Notes under the pieces: generated by a model
Database searches by the model: none
What the model was told of the DNA's origin: nothing
Seen by the model: the letters and a program-made list of their open reading frames with translations, nothing else
Made by a program: the position numbers and the translations under genes
Part shown: piece by piece, positions 11,701 to 22,529 of the stretch
Layout of the letters: each line of letters opens with the position of its first letter
Position numbering within the stretch: the first letter of the stretch is position 1
DNA from: Globisporangium splendens
Lineage: Eukaryota > Oomycota > Peronosporomycetes > Pythiales > Pythiaceae
DNA length: 64,000 nucleotides
Direction: 5' to 3'
Assembly: GCA_006386115.1 (NCBI GenBank)
Contig: VFIW01000106.1
Span: 1 to 64,000, forward strand

Positions 11701-14700
11701 GTCGTTGTGTTGTCGCTCGCCGTGACTTCTGCTGTCACCTCGGTCTTCTCTGCGTCTTTGGATGCGCACAAGAGACCGTATCGCTCCAGCACGCGTTGCT
11801 CAGCGGTCAGCTCGTCACGTGCTTGCTGTTGTATGGCTTCCAGACGCGCGATGGCCGCAACAAAGTGCTCGTACACGGGGATGCGATCCACCACCAAAGT
11901 CGTCGTATCATTGGCATCGTCGCCAATTTCTCCTAGTGGCAAAGACAGCACGACACTGTGTGCTTGAGGAAATGCATTCTCATTGGAGACGCACGCTGTT
12001 AACCGGGATTACAAATCGTGAAGCGAGGTGGTCACTGCATTCACACGCTCGCAGGAGCTTTGCTGCTGCTCTTCGAGTGCCAATCTGACATCCTTGTTCG
12101 CCATCTCGAGTTGTTGGTGCGCCGTCGTCTGCTCCCCTAGACGCTGCAACAGCTGCGTGTAGATTTGGATCCGTGTCTGCGTTGAAAGCTGCTGCCGTGG
12201 CTCCACCCTTCCGTGTCCAGTTTGCTCGTCTGGTGGTTCCAGTGCTGTGGAATCGCCAGCAAGAGCAGACAAGAGCCCATGTGCGACGAGGAACGCCGCC
12301 TCCAAGGACATATTCGCGTCAATGTCGCTCGATTTCGTGGCCAATCGCTGTCGCTCGTCCAGCAGTTGCTCGAAGATCGCGATCCTGGAACTGGTCCTCG
12401 GCGACGAAGCATCGCTGTCGTCGTTCTTGGACTCACTCAGCGCAGCGAAATCTGACACGATCACGTCAACACCGTGCGCTGCGAGGAATGCGTCTTCTTG
12501 AGCTTATTGCTGCTCTTTCTCTGCGTGATATGCGGCCAGTTGTTCGCGAAGTTCGACGTTTTCATTCGCGAAATGCTCCAATTAGTCGAGAATCGATTGC
12601 GTGCGCATCTGCAGATCGTCTACAGACTCGACATTGGAGGCAAAGCCGCTCGCCATACCGTCGTCCTGCTGCAAAAGCTCGAGCTCCAGTTCGTTCAGCG
12701 GCCGCGGCACATTGATCTCAAGGTTTGTTGGTCTCACGTCGTCCTCATTGTCACCATCGAGATCCATCGACATCGGTGTCGGCGTCCGAGTGAGCGCGCG
12801 GAATCCCTGAAGACTCTCGCGACTGCTACTATTGCTGTTGCTCGTGGTGGTGGAAGTGTTACCAAGTGCGTCGGTGCTCGCTGCTGCGTCGCTTTCTTCG
12901 TCGAGGATGCTCTGCGCAAAGTCGGTCATCAGATGGAGCTCGTCGAGGAATGTGCGTACGATTCCCACCTTGCGCTGGATCGAAGCCAAAGCAGAACCGT
13001 TGTCAGCCGTCAAGAAATGCGCCGATGTGTCGCCGACACCACCGCTGTTGATGGAAGCCATTGGAAGTGACTGGAACGCGTCAAAGTGGTCCAACACGGT
13101 CATGAGTTCCTGAATACACTGCAAGATCTCGCCTGTGGAGCATGTCGATGGGTCTAAAGACAAAGCTTGTCTGCTGGATGGATTGAGATGCAGCATGGCT
13201 TGGCAATCGGCGATAAAACGCGTCGTGTTATCCACGAAACGCAAAATCTCGGCGCTTTTTGCTGCCACTGGTACATGCGAGTCCATGGTGCTGTCGCTGT
13301 CGCCAGCGTGAGGTTCCAGATGACTTGGTTTGGCATCATGCATTGCCGTGTACGTATCATACGTCATCCAGAGGTGTGTCAGCTCTGCAACAAGGACCTT
13401 GAGATCCGCTATCGTGTTGTATTCTCCAAGTCCACTTTCGACAGCGCCACGTGAAAACCCCAGCACATCGTGAACCTGCGTCAGGAGAGCGCCAACATCC
13501 TGCAAATTGGTCAGTTGCAGCGTCTCTGCGTTCCACATTGTTGCTACGTGCTGCAGAAGCGCATCGTGCTGTGCGAGAATCTCAAGGATCTGGCCAGCGC
13601 GTGCGTGTGGATTCTCGTCATCGATGAGCCCCAACTTGGCGAGAAGTGCCGCGCAATTCTCCAATTTCGGCATCAAGCTGGACGCCGTATGCCGTGACTT
13701 TGCACTCCCATCACTACTTGGATCGAGATGGAAAAGTTCCTCGATACGCTGCGTCGACTGGTTGAACTCGGTCAAGATTTGAGTGACCTCGGTGGACACT
13801 TTCTCGTTCACTCTGGACCAGCTATCGTTCTCGAACAGTTCGTGGTGTGTTGATGCAACAGTGTCGTAGTCTGTTTTGGTCGCGTACAGGTCGTCATAGT
13901 CCCGTACGCGCTTACAGACGTCGTCGACGCTGAGCACCAGTGCAGTATCCAAGTGCGTTTCGTTCTTCTTCTCGTCACCCTCTCCCTTCTCCTCCTCATC
14001 GTCGTGCGTGAGTCGAGCGCATCGAATCCGCACGAACTGCTGCAGGCACTCGAGGGCGTCGGCTTCCGTGGAGTACATTAGTCCCGAGATCTGCGCACGA
14101 TCGAGGCGGTAGCGCGTCCAGAGGTGGGCATCGAGTTGCTGGCGCAGCCGGGTGAGGCACTCTTCGGCGCTTACTTCCGAAGATGTGACCTCAGTCGCTT
14201 CATGCAGCTCTGCACACACAGAGGCAATCGAAGGCGTCAGTCATGCTCACGTTCTACGGACAAGAACAAAAAATCAATGTACCTTTGTGCAGCGAATCGA
14301 TCGTCGATGTGCGCGCAATGACTAATTGCTTTGCGTCGCGCAACTCCTGCTCGCTGGTCTCAACTTTGCGCTGCAATTCTCCGATCTGGTCCTCACACAG
14401 CGTCAATTGCTGCGTGGCGGCGTCCAAACGTTGCGTTTCCTCGGCGAACGCGGCTTGCACATCGTCGAGCGCACGTCGTTGCTGCTGCTCGTTGACACGC
14501 GCGTTCTCGACAACTTGCTCCAGTTTCCTCGGATGCTCCTCGGCCACGCGAAGGCGGCTCAGCTCGGCGTCTCGCTGCAGCTCCTCGGTCAGCGCGCGGA
14601 TCTTGTCGTCGCATTCCTGTTTGAGCAGCGCCGTAGCCGTCTCTGCTTCTTTCATGCGTGCTTCCAACTGCGTCGCATGCGCACTTTCCATCGCAGCGAC

Positions 14701-16252
14701 TTCGTCCTTGTGTTCCTGCACCAATACGCGCGCTGTGGTGTCGGCGAGCGCCAGTTCGGCTTCGAAGTCGCGTACAAGCGCTTCTTGGTCTTGCTTCACG
14801 GTTTGAAGCTGCTCTCCATAAGTTGTCTTCAGCGCCTCAAGTGCAGCTTCGTGATCACGCATGAACTTGTTCTTTGCGTCTTCAGCCTCGTTTTGCTTGA
14901 AGTGTGCGGACCTGGAGCTGCAACGCGTCTTCCATTGCGTCTTTCTCGGCGTGCGATGGCTCTTTGAGCTGCGCCAGCTCAGTAGCTGCTTGATCCTGCG
15001 TTGCCGCAAGTTCCATGGCTGACGATGCCTGGAGTTCTCGGATCTCCTTCAGACACGTCGTCTCCATGTCGCTGCACTTTTGCTCGAGCGCTTCAAGTTG
15101 CGCACGATATTGGACGTCAAGATCCTGCAATTCCTGTGTGTGGGCGTCGTGGAGAAGCGCTTTCTCGGCTTCGTGCGCTTCCACGAGCGCGAGTTTCTCG
15201 TCCGTACCTTGGTTGAACACCTGATCCAGTTGCTCCAACCTACCAGTTCAAGACAAGACAAACAAGTCAGGAATGGATATGCAATGGGCTAATGCAGCCA
15301 AAGATCAGCAAGTCAACGCACATTTTCCCTTTGAGGAGCTCCTGCTGCTCGTACAGCGTCGCAATGTCCTTGGAGAGATCCACCAACGCCGACCTGAACA
15401 CAAGAAGAGCGAGGTGATCCAAGGCAATTCGAAAATGTCAAGCGGAAAGAAAACGTACGTAGTCTTGTCGTAGGTCGTCGAAATCTGTGGAAGTTCGTCG
15501 TGGATGCTCTCCAAGTGCTGATTCGCGGTCGTTGTGATGTTGAGAAACTTTTGATTGTCTGCGAGCGGCGCGTCCAAATCGATGCGATAGCGCTCGTCGG
15601 TCGCGCGCAGACTCTCCTCGACAGACTGCAGTCGCGCTGGCGTCGCCAACATTGGTCCCGCCTCCTCTTCGTGTCGATTCCGTGGCATCGTCGTACTTAA
15701 AGCCGCTGTACCATCGAGCTCTTCGCGTGACGACGAACTCGCCGCGAAAAACGCCTCGAGGTGCGACGTCGTGGGGCTTCGCGGCGTGCACCATGCGGCT
15801 TTCGCGACCAACGAACCCTCGAGGATCTCGCTGCGCGTGGTCGGAGACGTCTCACCAGCGTCGACAACTTCGGATCTCCCGTTAGAAAACGACTGCCTTC
15901 GGAATGACAGCGGCACGGACGGAGGTGTTGGACGGTGATACGATGAACAGGATTGCGGTCGCGTCGGTCGCATGACCATGAAATGCGCACTCGTAGCGTC
16001 GACCCTAGAAGAAGATGAACTTGATGGCTACTGCTGCGAATTGCGCATGCGAGCGCTGCGTGTGGCACTGACCTCGGCCGCGAGTTGCCGCAATGCGATC
16101 GTCGATGACGGCGGGAGTGTTGGTGGTGATTGCAGCGCGTTCTGGCAGAAGATGCCGCGCACTACTACTGCATTCCTTTCGTCATATTGGCCGCGTCGTT
16201 CATCGTCTCGCTTACGTGGACGCATGCTATGACACGCGCGCGGTGATGCCAT
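8748..16252 (-). pseudogene. Giant coiled-coil repeat gene with seven in-frame stops and one frameshift
   Basis: Exons, minus strand: about 16225 or 16252 to 15459, 15393-15322, 15239-14283, and one long exon 14209-8748. Introns are GTACGT...TTCAG, GTGCGT...GGTAG and GTACAT...GCAG. The reading frame would encode about 2,400 residues, mostly coiled coil (for example EHKDEVAAMESAHATQLEAR). A middle part of repeats has a VDN..RFIADCQAML.L core, and a C-terminal part has tandem units of about 40 residues ending E.AFL..HGL. The frame is broken by TAG 16028, TAA 12582, TAA 12504, TAA 12009, TAA 11583, TAG 10794 and TGA 9330, all in one frame, and by a 1-nt-type shift near 14900-14912. Several stops fall inside the repeat unit, so they are not intronic. 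All stops could be C-to-T changes of CAA, CAG or CGA. No enzyme domain is seen. A basal-body or axonemal role would suit the architecture but is a guess. Confidence 0.8.
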
Positions 16253-16282
16253 GTGTCTACAAGTAAACGACACAGAGCAAAG

Positions 16283-18498
16283 TCAGCTTTCAGTACTTCG
16301 TGCCTGTGACTCGTTCTCGATCATTTCCTTCGTACCTGTTGTCGTCTCCTTGGCATCTCCTGCGCAATCCGCGCACTGCGTCACAAAAGCGCTCACCATT
16401 GCCTTGCGTCTATCGTCCTTAGCTGGCGGCTTTAATGGAGATTTCGCGTTAGATGCTCCTGGCAAAGTCACCAACGCTTTCGTCGTAGGTGCAGGCGTCC
16501 TATGCCTGCCCCGTTTCCACATACCGCCACGCCGCTGGTTGTCGTGCTGCAGATACGTCGGGAGCCCCCAGGGTGTCGTATGTGTGCACCAACGAGCTGC
16601 TTCCTCTCGACGAAGCACAAACTGCTTGCTCTCGAGGTTGCGATGGAAATGGCTACTGTGACCAGACGACTCGGACGACGTCCCACCTCCATTCTCCATC
16701 ACGGAGTCTGGTCGCGCGTGGGTGACACTATTGGTATGTGCCCAGCCACAGGACACTTTCCGCACACATTCGCCATTCCTGTCTCGCTTGCCATCGTCAC
16801 CACCATCCTCGTTGAGCAGCACGCGCCGAGGCGTACTGCGCTGGTCGATTTACGCGCTCTCGCCGCTCAGGTCAAGCCCCCAGACAAAGGCATCGCCGCG
16901 GTGGGTCGCGCACGCCGAGGGCTACGTCCACGACGCCGTCGGCGACAAACGCGGGGAAACTCACGAGACACGGCTTCAGTCGTGGGACATTGTCGCCGCA
17001 GCCCAGTTGCCCAAACTCGTTCGCACCCCACACGTACAGCAGGTCGCGATCCGAGACGATCGCCGTGTGGCGCGCGCCACAGCGCACGCTCCGAGCTTTC
17101 ACGCCAGCGGCTTTGAGACTTGAGACTACGACGGGCTGCATCTCGCAGTCCCGAGTGCCGACCCCGAGCCGACCGTCGTCGCCGCAGCCCCAGACGTGCA
17201 CTTCGCCATTGCTGAGCACGCGCGCCGAATGGTTCTGGCCCGCAGCCACGTCGAGCACACTACGGTGGCGCAGCGTCTCGACGGCGATCGGGACGCAACT
17301 GCGCCAGCCGTTGAGATGCTGCAGTCGATGGCCGATGCCCAGTTGACCTGCTTGGTTGTACCCCATCGCGAGGATGTTCTGCTGGTGGGTCGCGAAGAGC
17401 GTGTGGAACGCGCCGCACGCCGCGTGCGCGACGTTGGTGCCGCTACCGCTACGCTCGAGGATCGTGTGGCTTGATGCGCAGCGCGCGCTGATGCGGCGCG
17501 AGCGTCGCGAGTGCGAACGCGAAGTGCACTTCCTGAGGCACGAGGCGGTTCGCGTAGTCGCCGTGACCGAGTTGTCCGTACTTGTTGTTCCCCCATGTGA
17601 ATAGCTTGGCCTGGGTCGTGACCAGCGCGACACGGTGCTTGCCACACGAGACTGCGAGCACGCCGAGCTGCTCACCGTGGACCTGCATCGGCAGCGACGT
17701 GATCAACCGTGGATCTGGGACCGACGTCGTCGAGCCAAGTCCCAGTTCGCCGTGCGCGTCAAGTCCCCAGGAGAAACACGTCATCGTGTTTTGATGCAGC
17801 ACGACGGCGAGCGAAAAGTTGTGACCTGACGCCAAGTGGCTCACGAACCACGATGGATCTCCGGAGTCGACGACGCGGAACGATGTCCCTGGAGCGCTGC
17901 AATTCGGAAGCGTCGGGATCGCTTTGTGCAAGTCGATGCGCGTGATCTTCGAGCCCACGGTTGCTGCTTTCCGCTTGCTCATGGGACCGCCGAACGCCAG
18001 TAGCGAGCCGACCCCGCACCAGTCCGTCTTCACGACGACGCTCGGTGTCGAGATGCGGTCGTAACTCTTGTCCAGACTGAAGATCCGATGCGAGATGACG
18101 CTCGAGTGCGAGCGATGGTCCATGACGTCGATGCGCACGAGCTGCGGTACATTGTAATTCTCGGGAGTAAAGCAGATGCGGTCCGATGACACTTTCATCG
18201 AGCGAAACGAGTCCAACGTGAACATCAGGTGCACCACAACCGTTGACGTGCACGGCTGACCCAACCACAGCGAATAGTACGCCGACGCACCACCAAATGT
18301 AGCGCGGAGGTACGTCGCACTCACGTTCAGCCCATTCCCGATTCCAGTCCCTAAAGCTGCCAGGATCGCTTGGTGCCGATCGGTTCCAGTAGTGGCATCG
18401 TCTAGATTGGAGGGATTGTTGCTCGAACGACTGGTGGGCGGTGACGCTGCGGGCTTGTGGTTCACATGGCGCTGCTTAGCAGGCAGCGGAGTGCGCAT
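16283..18498 (-). pseudogene. RCC1-repeat (beta-propeller) gene with two frameshifts and an in-frame stop
   Basis: From ATG 18498 the frame reads an N-terminal non-RCC1 domain (VVVHLMFTLDSF, RICFTPENYNVPQ), then RCC1 blades with the HNFSLAVVL, FSWGLDAHGELGLG and FTWGNNKYGQLGHG signatures. Near 17462-17475 the frame shifts by one. Blades continue (ACGAFHTLFATH, GYNQAGQLGIG, VWGCGDDGRLGVG, VWGANEFGQLGCG) until a second shift near 16905-16920, after which the third frame restores ATHRGDAFVWGLDLSG. A TAA at 16850-16852 follows, in frame with a further RCC1-like piece (KVSCGWAHTNSVT) and a basic Pro/Lys-rich tail to 16283. RCC1 propellers act as GEFs or protein scaffolds. With three lesions it is unlikely to make a full propeller. 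The TGA at 16283 is itself in frame with the start of the coiled-coil gene downstream; a possible intron is 16335-16257. Confidence 0.8.
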
Positions 18499-19109
18499 GA
18501 TTGCTCCGTGATGACGCTGGAGCTCTTGACAAGCCAAAAATGGCTACATTTGAGAGCTTTTTTTGCGCTTGAAGTGACGCTGTGAAGTGGCGCGAATGAT
18601 GGTCCAATGTTCAAGCAGCAGCATTTGCGCCGTTTCATGTTGACGAAGCGCAACTGAACAAATTAGAAACTCCAAGCAAACCATCGACTTCGAAGAGTTT
18701 CCAATGCACATAGCAGCATTTAAACACCACAAAAGTGGTGTTTGGATGAGTTCAAATAGAAAATGTATCCAAGCGCAATCACCACACACCAGCTCACGAT
18801 GTGTCCGTGTGTGTTCAGATGGGAGAGGTCAGTGCCAGTGGTTTTACAAATGGCAACCACATGATTAGCCAATGTCAAGTATAGAAAACAATCTCTGTTC
18901 ACAGCAGTATTGCATCCATATTTTATATCAAGTCAATCTACTCTTGAGCTACGCAATGTTATTGGACGGATGTCGGCTGACGCAGCGACGTTGCCAACTG
19001 CCACTCTTCCAATCCTCAAGCTGGAGCCCTTCGCTCCAGTGCACCTGACCGCCCCTTCCTTCCTTCCGTGTGCGCATTCCTCCTTCGGCATCCCTCCGCC
19101 TGCATCGCC
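18499..19109. other. Divergent intergenic region before the amino-acid transporter
   Basis: A 611 bp spacer between the RCC1 relic and the transporter. No ORF is supported. The 60 bases before the transporter ATG are C/T-rich (CCTTCCTTCCGTG, GCATTCCTCCTTCGG), as in oomycete leaders, and GCATTCC near 19074 resembles the oomycete initiator core. Confidence 0.45.
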
Positions 19110-20378
19110 ATGGCGCTCAACGAAGTGTCGACGCTGCTGCAGCACACCAACGACGAGGTCCAAGGCGCGATCGCCAAGGCGAAAGCCCCCGCCCACGGCC
19201 AGCAGGGCTCGGCGGTGTCGTCCTTTCTCGGGCTCGCGACGACCATGATGGGCGCGTGCATCCTCACGTTGCCAGGCACGGTCGAGGCCGTGGGGGTGGC
19301 GCCGGCGATCCTCATCTTCCTCGTGGCCGGATGGATCACGTACCAGTCGTTCGAGATGATCACGATCGCGTGCGATGCCACGAACGAGTTCTCGTACGAG
19401 TCACTGAGTTCGCGGCTCTTCGGCGCCACGGGCGTCTGGGCTGTGCGCCTCCTGACGCTCATCTTGTTGTTCGGCTCGGTCGTCATGTACATGGTCATCG
19501 CGATGGATCTCTTCGAGCCGTTCCTCGTGGGCCACCTCTCACGCAGCGCGATCGGTCTCGTGTTCACGGTCGTGGCCATCCCGCTGTGTTTGCCCGAGAC
19601 GATCCACGAGCTGCGCTACATGAACATGCTCGTGATCCTGTGCGTGCTGTACATCCTGTTTGCGCTCACAGTGCGCACGATCCAGAACGACCCGGAGTTT
19701 GCCGCGACCATCAAGCCGAATGCATCGAGTGAGTTCAACTCCGAAGCCGCCGCGATCGCGTACGCGCTGCCGATCATCTCGCTCAGCTTTGCGTGCCAAC
19801 TGAACGTGCCGCGCGCGTACGACGAGATCCACGACAAGCAGGCGATGAAGCACGTGCACCAGGCGCTCGTCGTCGCTGGGCTGGTGATCTACATCTTGTT
19901 CGCCGTGCTCGGGTACGTGTGCTTCCATGGTCACCCGCCGAGCGACATCCTGACGGGCTTCCGCACCGACGACACGCTGATCAACGGCGCGCGCCTGTGC
20001 CTCGGCGCGAGCATGGTGCTCAAGACGCCCATGACGTTCCAGCCGCTGCGCCAGGCCGTCGAGCTCACGTTCCTGGGCCACGACCGCGAGAGTCTGCCGT
20101 TTCGCACCGCGATCACGACGTTCTTTATGTTTTTCGCGCACCTGTTGTCCGTGACGTCCAAGGACCTGGGCGTCGTGATGTCGTTCATGGGTGCGCTCGC
20201 GGGCAACCTGCTCACGATCACGATCCCTGGCCTGTTCCTGTACGAGGTCGGCCACAGCTACCTGTACGACAACAGCGCGTTCTACAACCGCCGCCTCGCG
20301 CTGCTGTTCACGTTCACGGGGGTTGTCTTCTCCATCGTCTCGCTCACATATTTGGGCTACAACACGATCGTCAACTAA
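19110..20378 (+). CDS. Amino acid/auxin permease (AAAP, SLC38-like) transporter
   Basis: Intronless, 422 residues. The N-terminal cytosolic tail is about 45 residues (MALNEVSTLLQHTNDEV). GLATTMMGACILTLPGTVEAVG is the conserved TM1 of AAAP carriers with the unwound, substrate-binding G-rich segment. About ten more membrane segments follow, including LLTLILLFGSVVMYMVIAMD, YALPIISLSFACQLNVPRAYDEI (the typical TM6 motif), LVVAGLVIYILFAVLGYVCF and GVVFSIVSLTYLGY. Proteins of this family move neutral amino acids with H+ or Na+ across plasma or vacuolar membranes. The frame is open upstream to 19068, but the ATG at 19110 fits the family start. It lies head to head with the RCC1 relic and tail to tail with the ankyrin gene. 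Confidence 0.93.
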   Translation: MALNEVSTLLQHTNDEVQGAIAKAKAPAHGQQGSAVSSFLGLATTMMGACILTLPGTVEAVGVAPAILIFLVAGWITYQSFEMITIACDATNEFSYESLSSRLFGATGVWAVRLLTLILLFGSVVMYMVIAMDLFEPFLVGHLSRSAIGLVFTVVAIPLCLPETIHELRYMNMLVILCVLYILFALTVRTIQNDPEFAATIKPNASSEFNSEAAAIAYALPIISLSFACQLNVPRAYDEIHDKQAMKHVHQALVVAGLVIYILFAVLGYVCFHGHPPSDILTGFRTDDTLINGARLCLGASMVLKTPMTFQPLRQAVELTFLGHDRESLPFRTAITTFFMFFAHLLSVTSKDLGVVMSFMGALAGNLLTITIPGLFLYEVGHSYLYDNSAFYNRRLALLFTFTGVVFSIVSLTYLGYNTIVN

Positions 20379-20688
20379 GCAAAAGGCTATAAAAATACCT
20401 GCATAGATAGATAGACTGTGTCCCGATTGATTGATTGGAATAAATGAAAATTGCACGGAATTTGGTTCTTGCATGTGCAATTTCGGATCAGCATTAAGAA
20501 CTCCGACTTGAGAGAGAATGACATTTTTGTTCAGTTTATTAAGTACATGGGTCGGGAGGGGGTATGTAGCAACATGTATAATTGAGGGAGCGTGGACAAC
20601 ATCATTGTACATCCTGCTGGTGCCGTCACACGCACACAAAAAAGAGCGTACTCATCGAGAGAGTTGTGGAGTTGAGATGGTTCTGCAT
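20379..20688. other. Convergent intergenic region
   Basis: A 310 bp AT-rich spacer between two converging genes with GATAGATAGA and GATTGATTGA short repeats near 20404-20437. It presumably holds both 3' ends; no gene is seen. Confidence 0.5.
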
Positions 20689-21756
20689 TTACTTCGAGCT
20701 GCCGCCAAAGAGCTTCTGGTTGAAGCCCGCCTTGGCCTTCTGCTGCTTGTCGCGCAGCAGCACGACGGTGCAGCACACTGTACACAGCCGTCCGGTTTCC
20801 TTCTCCTTGGACGGGATCTTGTAGTTGAGGCTCTCGCCGCCCTCCTGCATCTGCGCGTGCACCTCGGACGCCTTCTGCGAGTCGTTCTTGCACACCGTGC
20901 GACCGCAGAGGTTGCAGTCCTTGAGCGTCTCGAGCAGCCCCTTTGGGTTCTTGCAGATCTGGCAGCACTTGCGGATCACGCCATTGGGGACCACCTGGGT
21001 TCCTTTCTTCATATGCGCGATCAGCCGGATCAGCGCCTTCTTCGGGATCACATCGCCGACTGTGGCACCGTTGTGGTTCGGGACGTTGATGGACGCGCCG
21101 GCCGTAACCAGCGCACACGCGATCTCGATCAGGTTGTTCTCGGTCGCCATGTGCAAATACGTCGTGCCGTTGATCAGCGTGTTGAGCTCCATGCCCTTGG
21201 CCGCGAGCTGTTTCGCGATGCTCGCGCTGTCGTGTCGCGCGGTCATAATATGGATCGCCAGCGGCGTCTGTCCGCGCACGTTGACAGCATTCACGCTCGC
21301 GCCCATGTTCAACAGCAGCTCGACCATCTCGGGCGCCGAGTCTTTCGCAGAGCTCGCCGCGAAGTGCAGCGCCGTGTTCGCATGACGATCTCCCGCATTA
21401 ATATGATCTTGCACACGGGGGAGTTTCGCGAGCGCCTTGAGCACATCCACGTGGCCCTTCTTGACCGCGATATGCAGCGCTGTCTGGTTGTTCTTCTTCT
21501 CGCGCAGCTGGAGAATGCTCGCGGACGAGAACGACGGTCGCGGCGCGTAGCTCTCATCGAGCGAGGACGGCGACGGCAGTTCTGCGTTCGATGCGCGTCC
21601 AGCAGGCGACGTCGCCGAGGCCGAGGGAGAGAACTGCTCGCCCATGGCGTCGTGCTCGCTGTCGGCAGCCATAGGGTCCTGCAGGTCGTAGCCGTACTTC
21701 TGCAGCGTCGTGATCAGCAGCTTGGCTTTCGCGGCGTCCTTGAGCAGGTCGTCCAT
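20689..21756 (-). CDS. Ankyrin-repeat protein with C-terminal FYVE-like zinc finger
   Basis: Intronless, 355 residues. After a Ser/Pro-rich N-terminus come four to five ankyrin units at about 85-245 (NNQTALHIAVKKGHVDVLKAL, ANTALHFAASS, GQTPLAIHIMTA, GTTYLHMATENNLIEIA). Residues about 255-345 carry a cysteine pattern CCQIC, then CNLCGRTVC, then CTVCC, which is the spacing of a FYVE-type double zinc finger but without the RRHHCR basic patch, so phosphoinositide binding is doubtful. Ankyrin plus FYVE-like architecture is frequent in oomycetes; partners are unknown. The ATG at 21756 is the first in frame. A 195-residue opposite reading of the same DNA is a shadow. Confidence 0.9.
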   Translation of the reverse strand: MDDLLKDAAKAKLLITTLQKYGYDLQDPMAADSEHDAMGEQFSPSASATSPAGRASNAELPSPSSLDESYAPRPSFSSASILQLREKKNNQTALHIAVKKGHVDVLKALAKLPRVQDHINAGDRHANTALHFAASSAKDSAPEMVELLLNMGASVNAVNVRGQTPLAIHIMTARHDSASIAKQLAAKGMELNTLINGTTYLHMATENNLIEIACALVTAGASINVPNHNGATVGDVIPKKALIRLIAHMKKGTQVVPNGVIRKCCQICKNPKGLLETLKDCNLCGRTVCKNDSQKASEVHAQMQEGGESLNYKIPSKEKETGRLCTVCCTVVLLRDKQQKAKAGFNQKLFGGSSK

Positions 21757-22529
21757 GCTTTTCTTCCGAGAACGAGAGACAAGATATGAACGGATATGGA
21801 GCGAGGCGATGGATAGATCAATAAACAGGATCGGACGCAGAGGATAGAGGAAGATCTGGAAGAGCGACGGAGCAGCTGGTGTTCTAAAGAATGCGGTCTG
21901 GTCCTCTCACGCGCGCGCGCAGAATCTCTCTATGGGAATATGGTAGCCGCCGCATTCGCTCCAAATGCGCAAAAAGAGCTCTTCGCGGACCGACGACCCC
22001 ATACAAAGCGTCAGATAAGACCGCTGTTGAGGGGGCGGCGGGTAGGGGTTCTGGTAAACGTGGCTGTCTATTTTTTGAGTGTCCCATCAACGGATCTCAA
22101 TCGCTTCCACTTTTGATAGTTCATAGTCCTTTATAATCCGATATAGCAGATCAGCACTCTACTACTGTGATACTGAACAATATACATGCACTTATTGATA
22201 TTGCGTTGTAAATAGATAGCTTGACAATAATGAAACAGATGCATTTGTGCAGGGTATTAGAATGCACGCATCTAGCTTTTGAAGGGGAGAGCGCCGCTCT
22301 CTGCGCACTGAAAATTTGGGGGGTCGCGATACTGCTCTCTGATTGGTGAGTTCCAATTGAGATGCGGGTGCGCGTGTTCTGATTGGCTGATTCGCGGACT
22401 GATGCAGCGATCCGCACAAATAACACAGGCACCATCACTCCTAGTGCTCGAGATCGGACTTTAACGAGTTCAGTCAGTAGTTTACGCATCAATCCTCTTT
22501 TTTGGCGGGAATGACGAAGCAGCAACAAC
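21757..22529. other. Divergent intergenic region
   Basis: A 773 bp gap between the ankyrin gene and the HhH gene. It contains GATATGG..GAGCGA purine-rich leader sequence near 21790-21870, an AT-rich stretch at 22080-22260 and a GATTGGTGAG/GATTGGCTGA pair near 22341 and 22381. No gene is supported. An upstream ATG at 22511 is out of frame with the HhH start. Confidence 0.45.

Noticed and set aside
8748..14209. Introns hiding the internal stops of the coiled-coil gene
   Set aside because: All stops are in one frame, flanking repeats are continuous across them, and no GT...AG pair of suitable length surrounds them without deleting conserved repeats.
15305..15979. Separate small gene starting at MVMRPTRPQ
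   Set aside because: It continues in frame and by splicing into the coiled-coil gene and has no independent stop or promoter.
8748..16252. TAA/TAG read as glutamine (alternative genetic code)
   Set aside because: PDI and the MaoC gene end in TAG, and SDHD and the kinase end in TAA, at exact family ends, so these codons terminate normally here.
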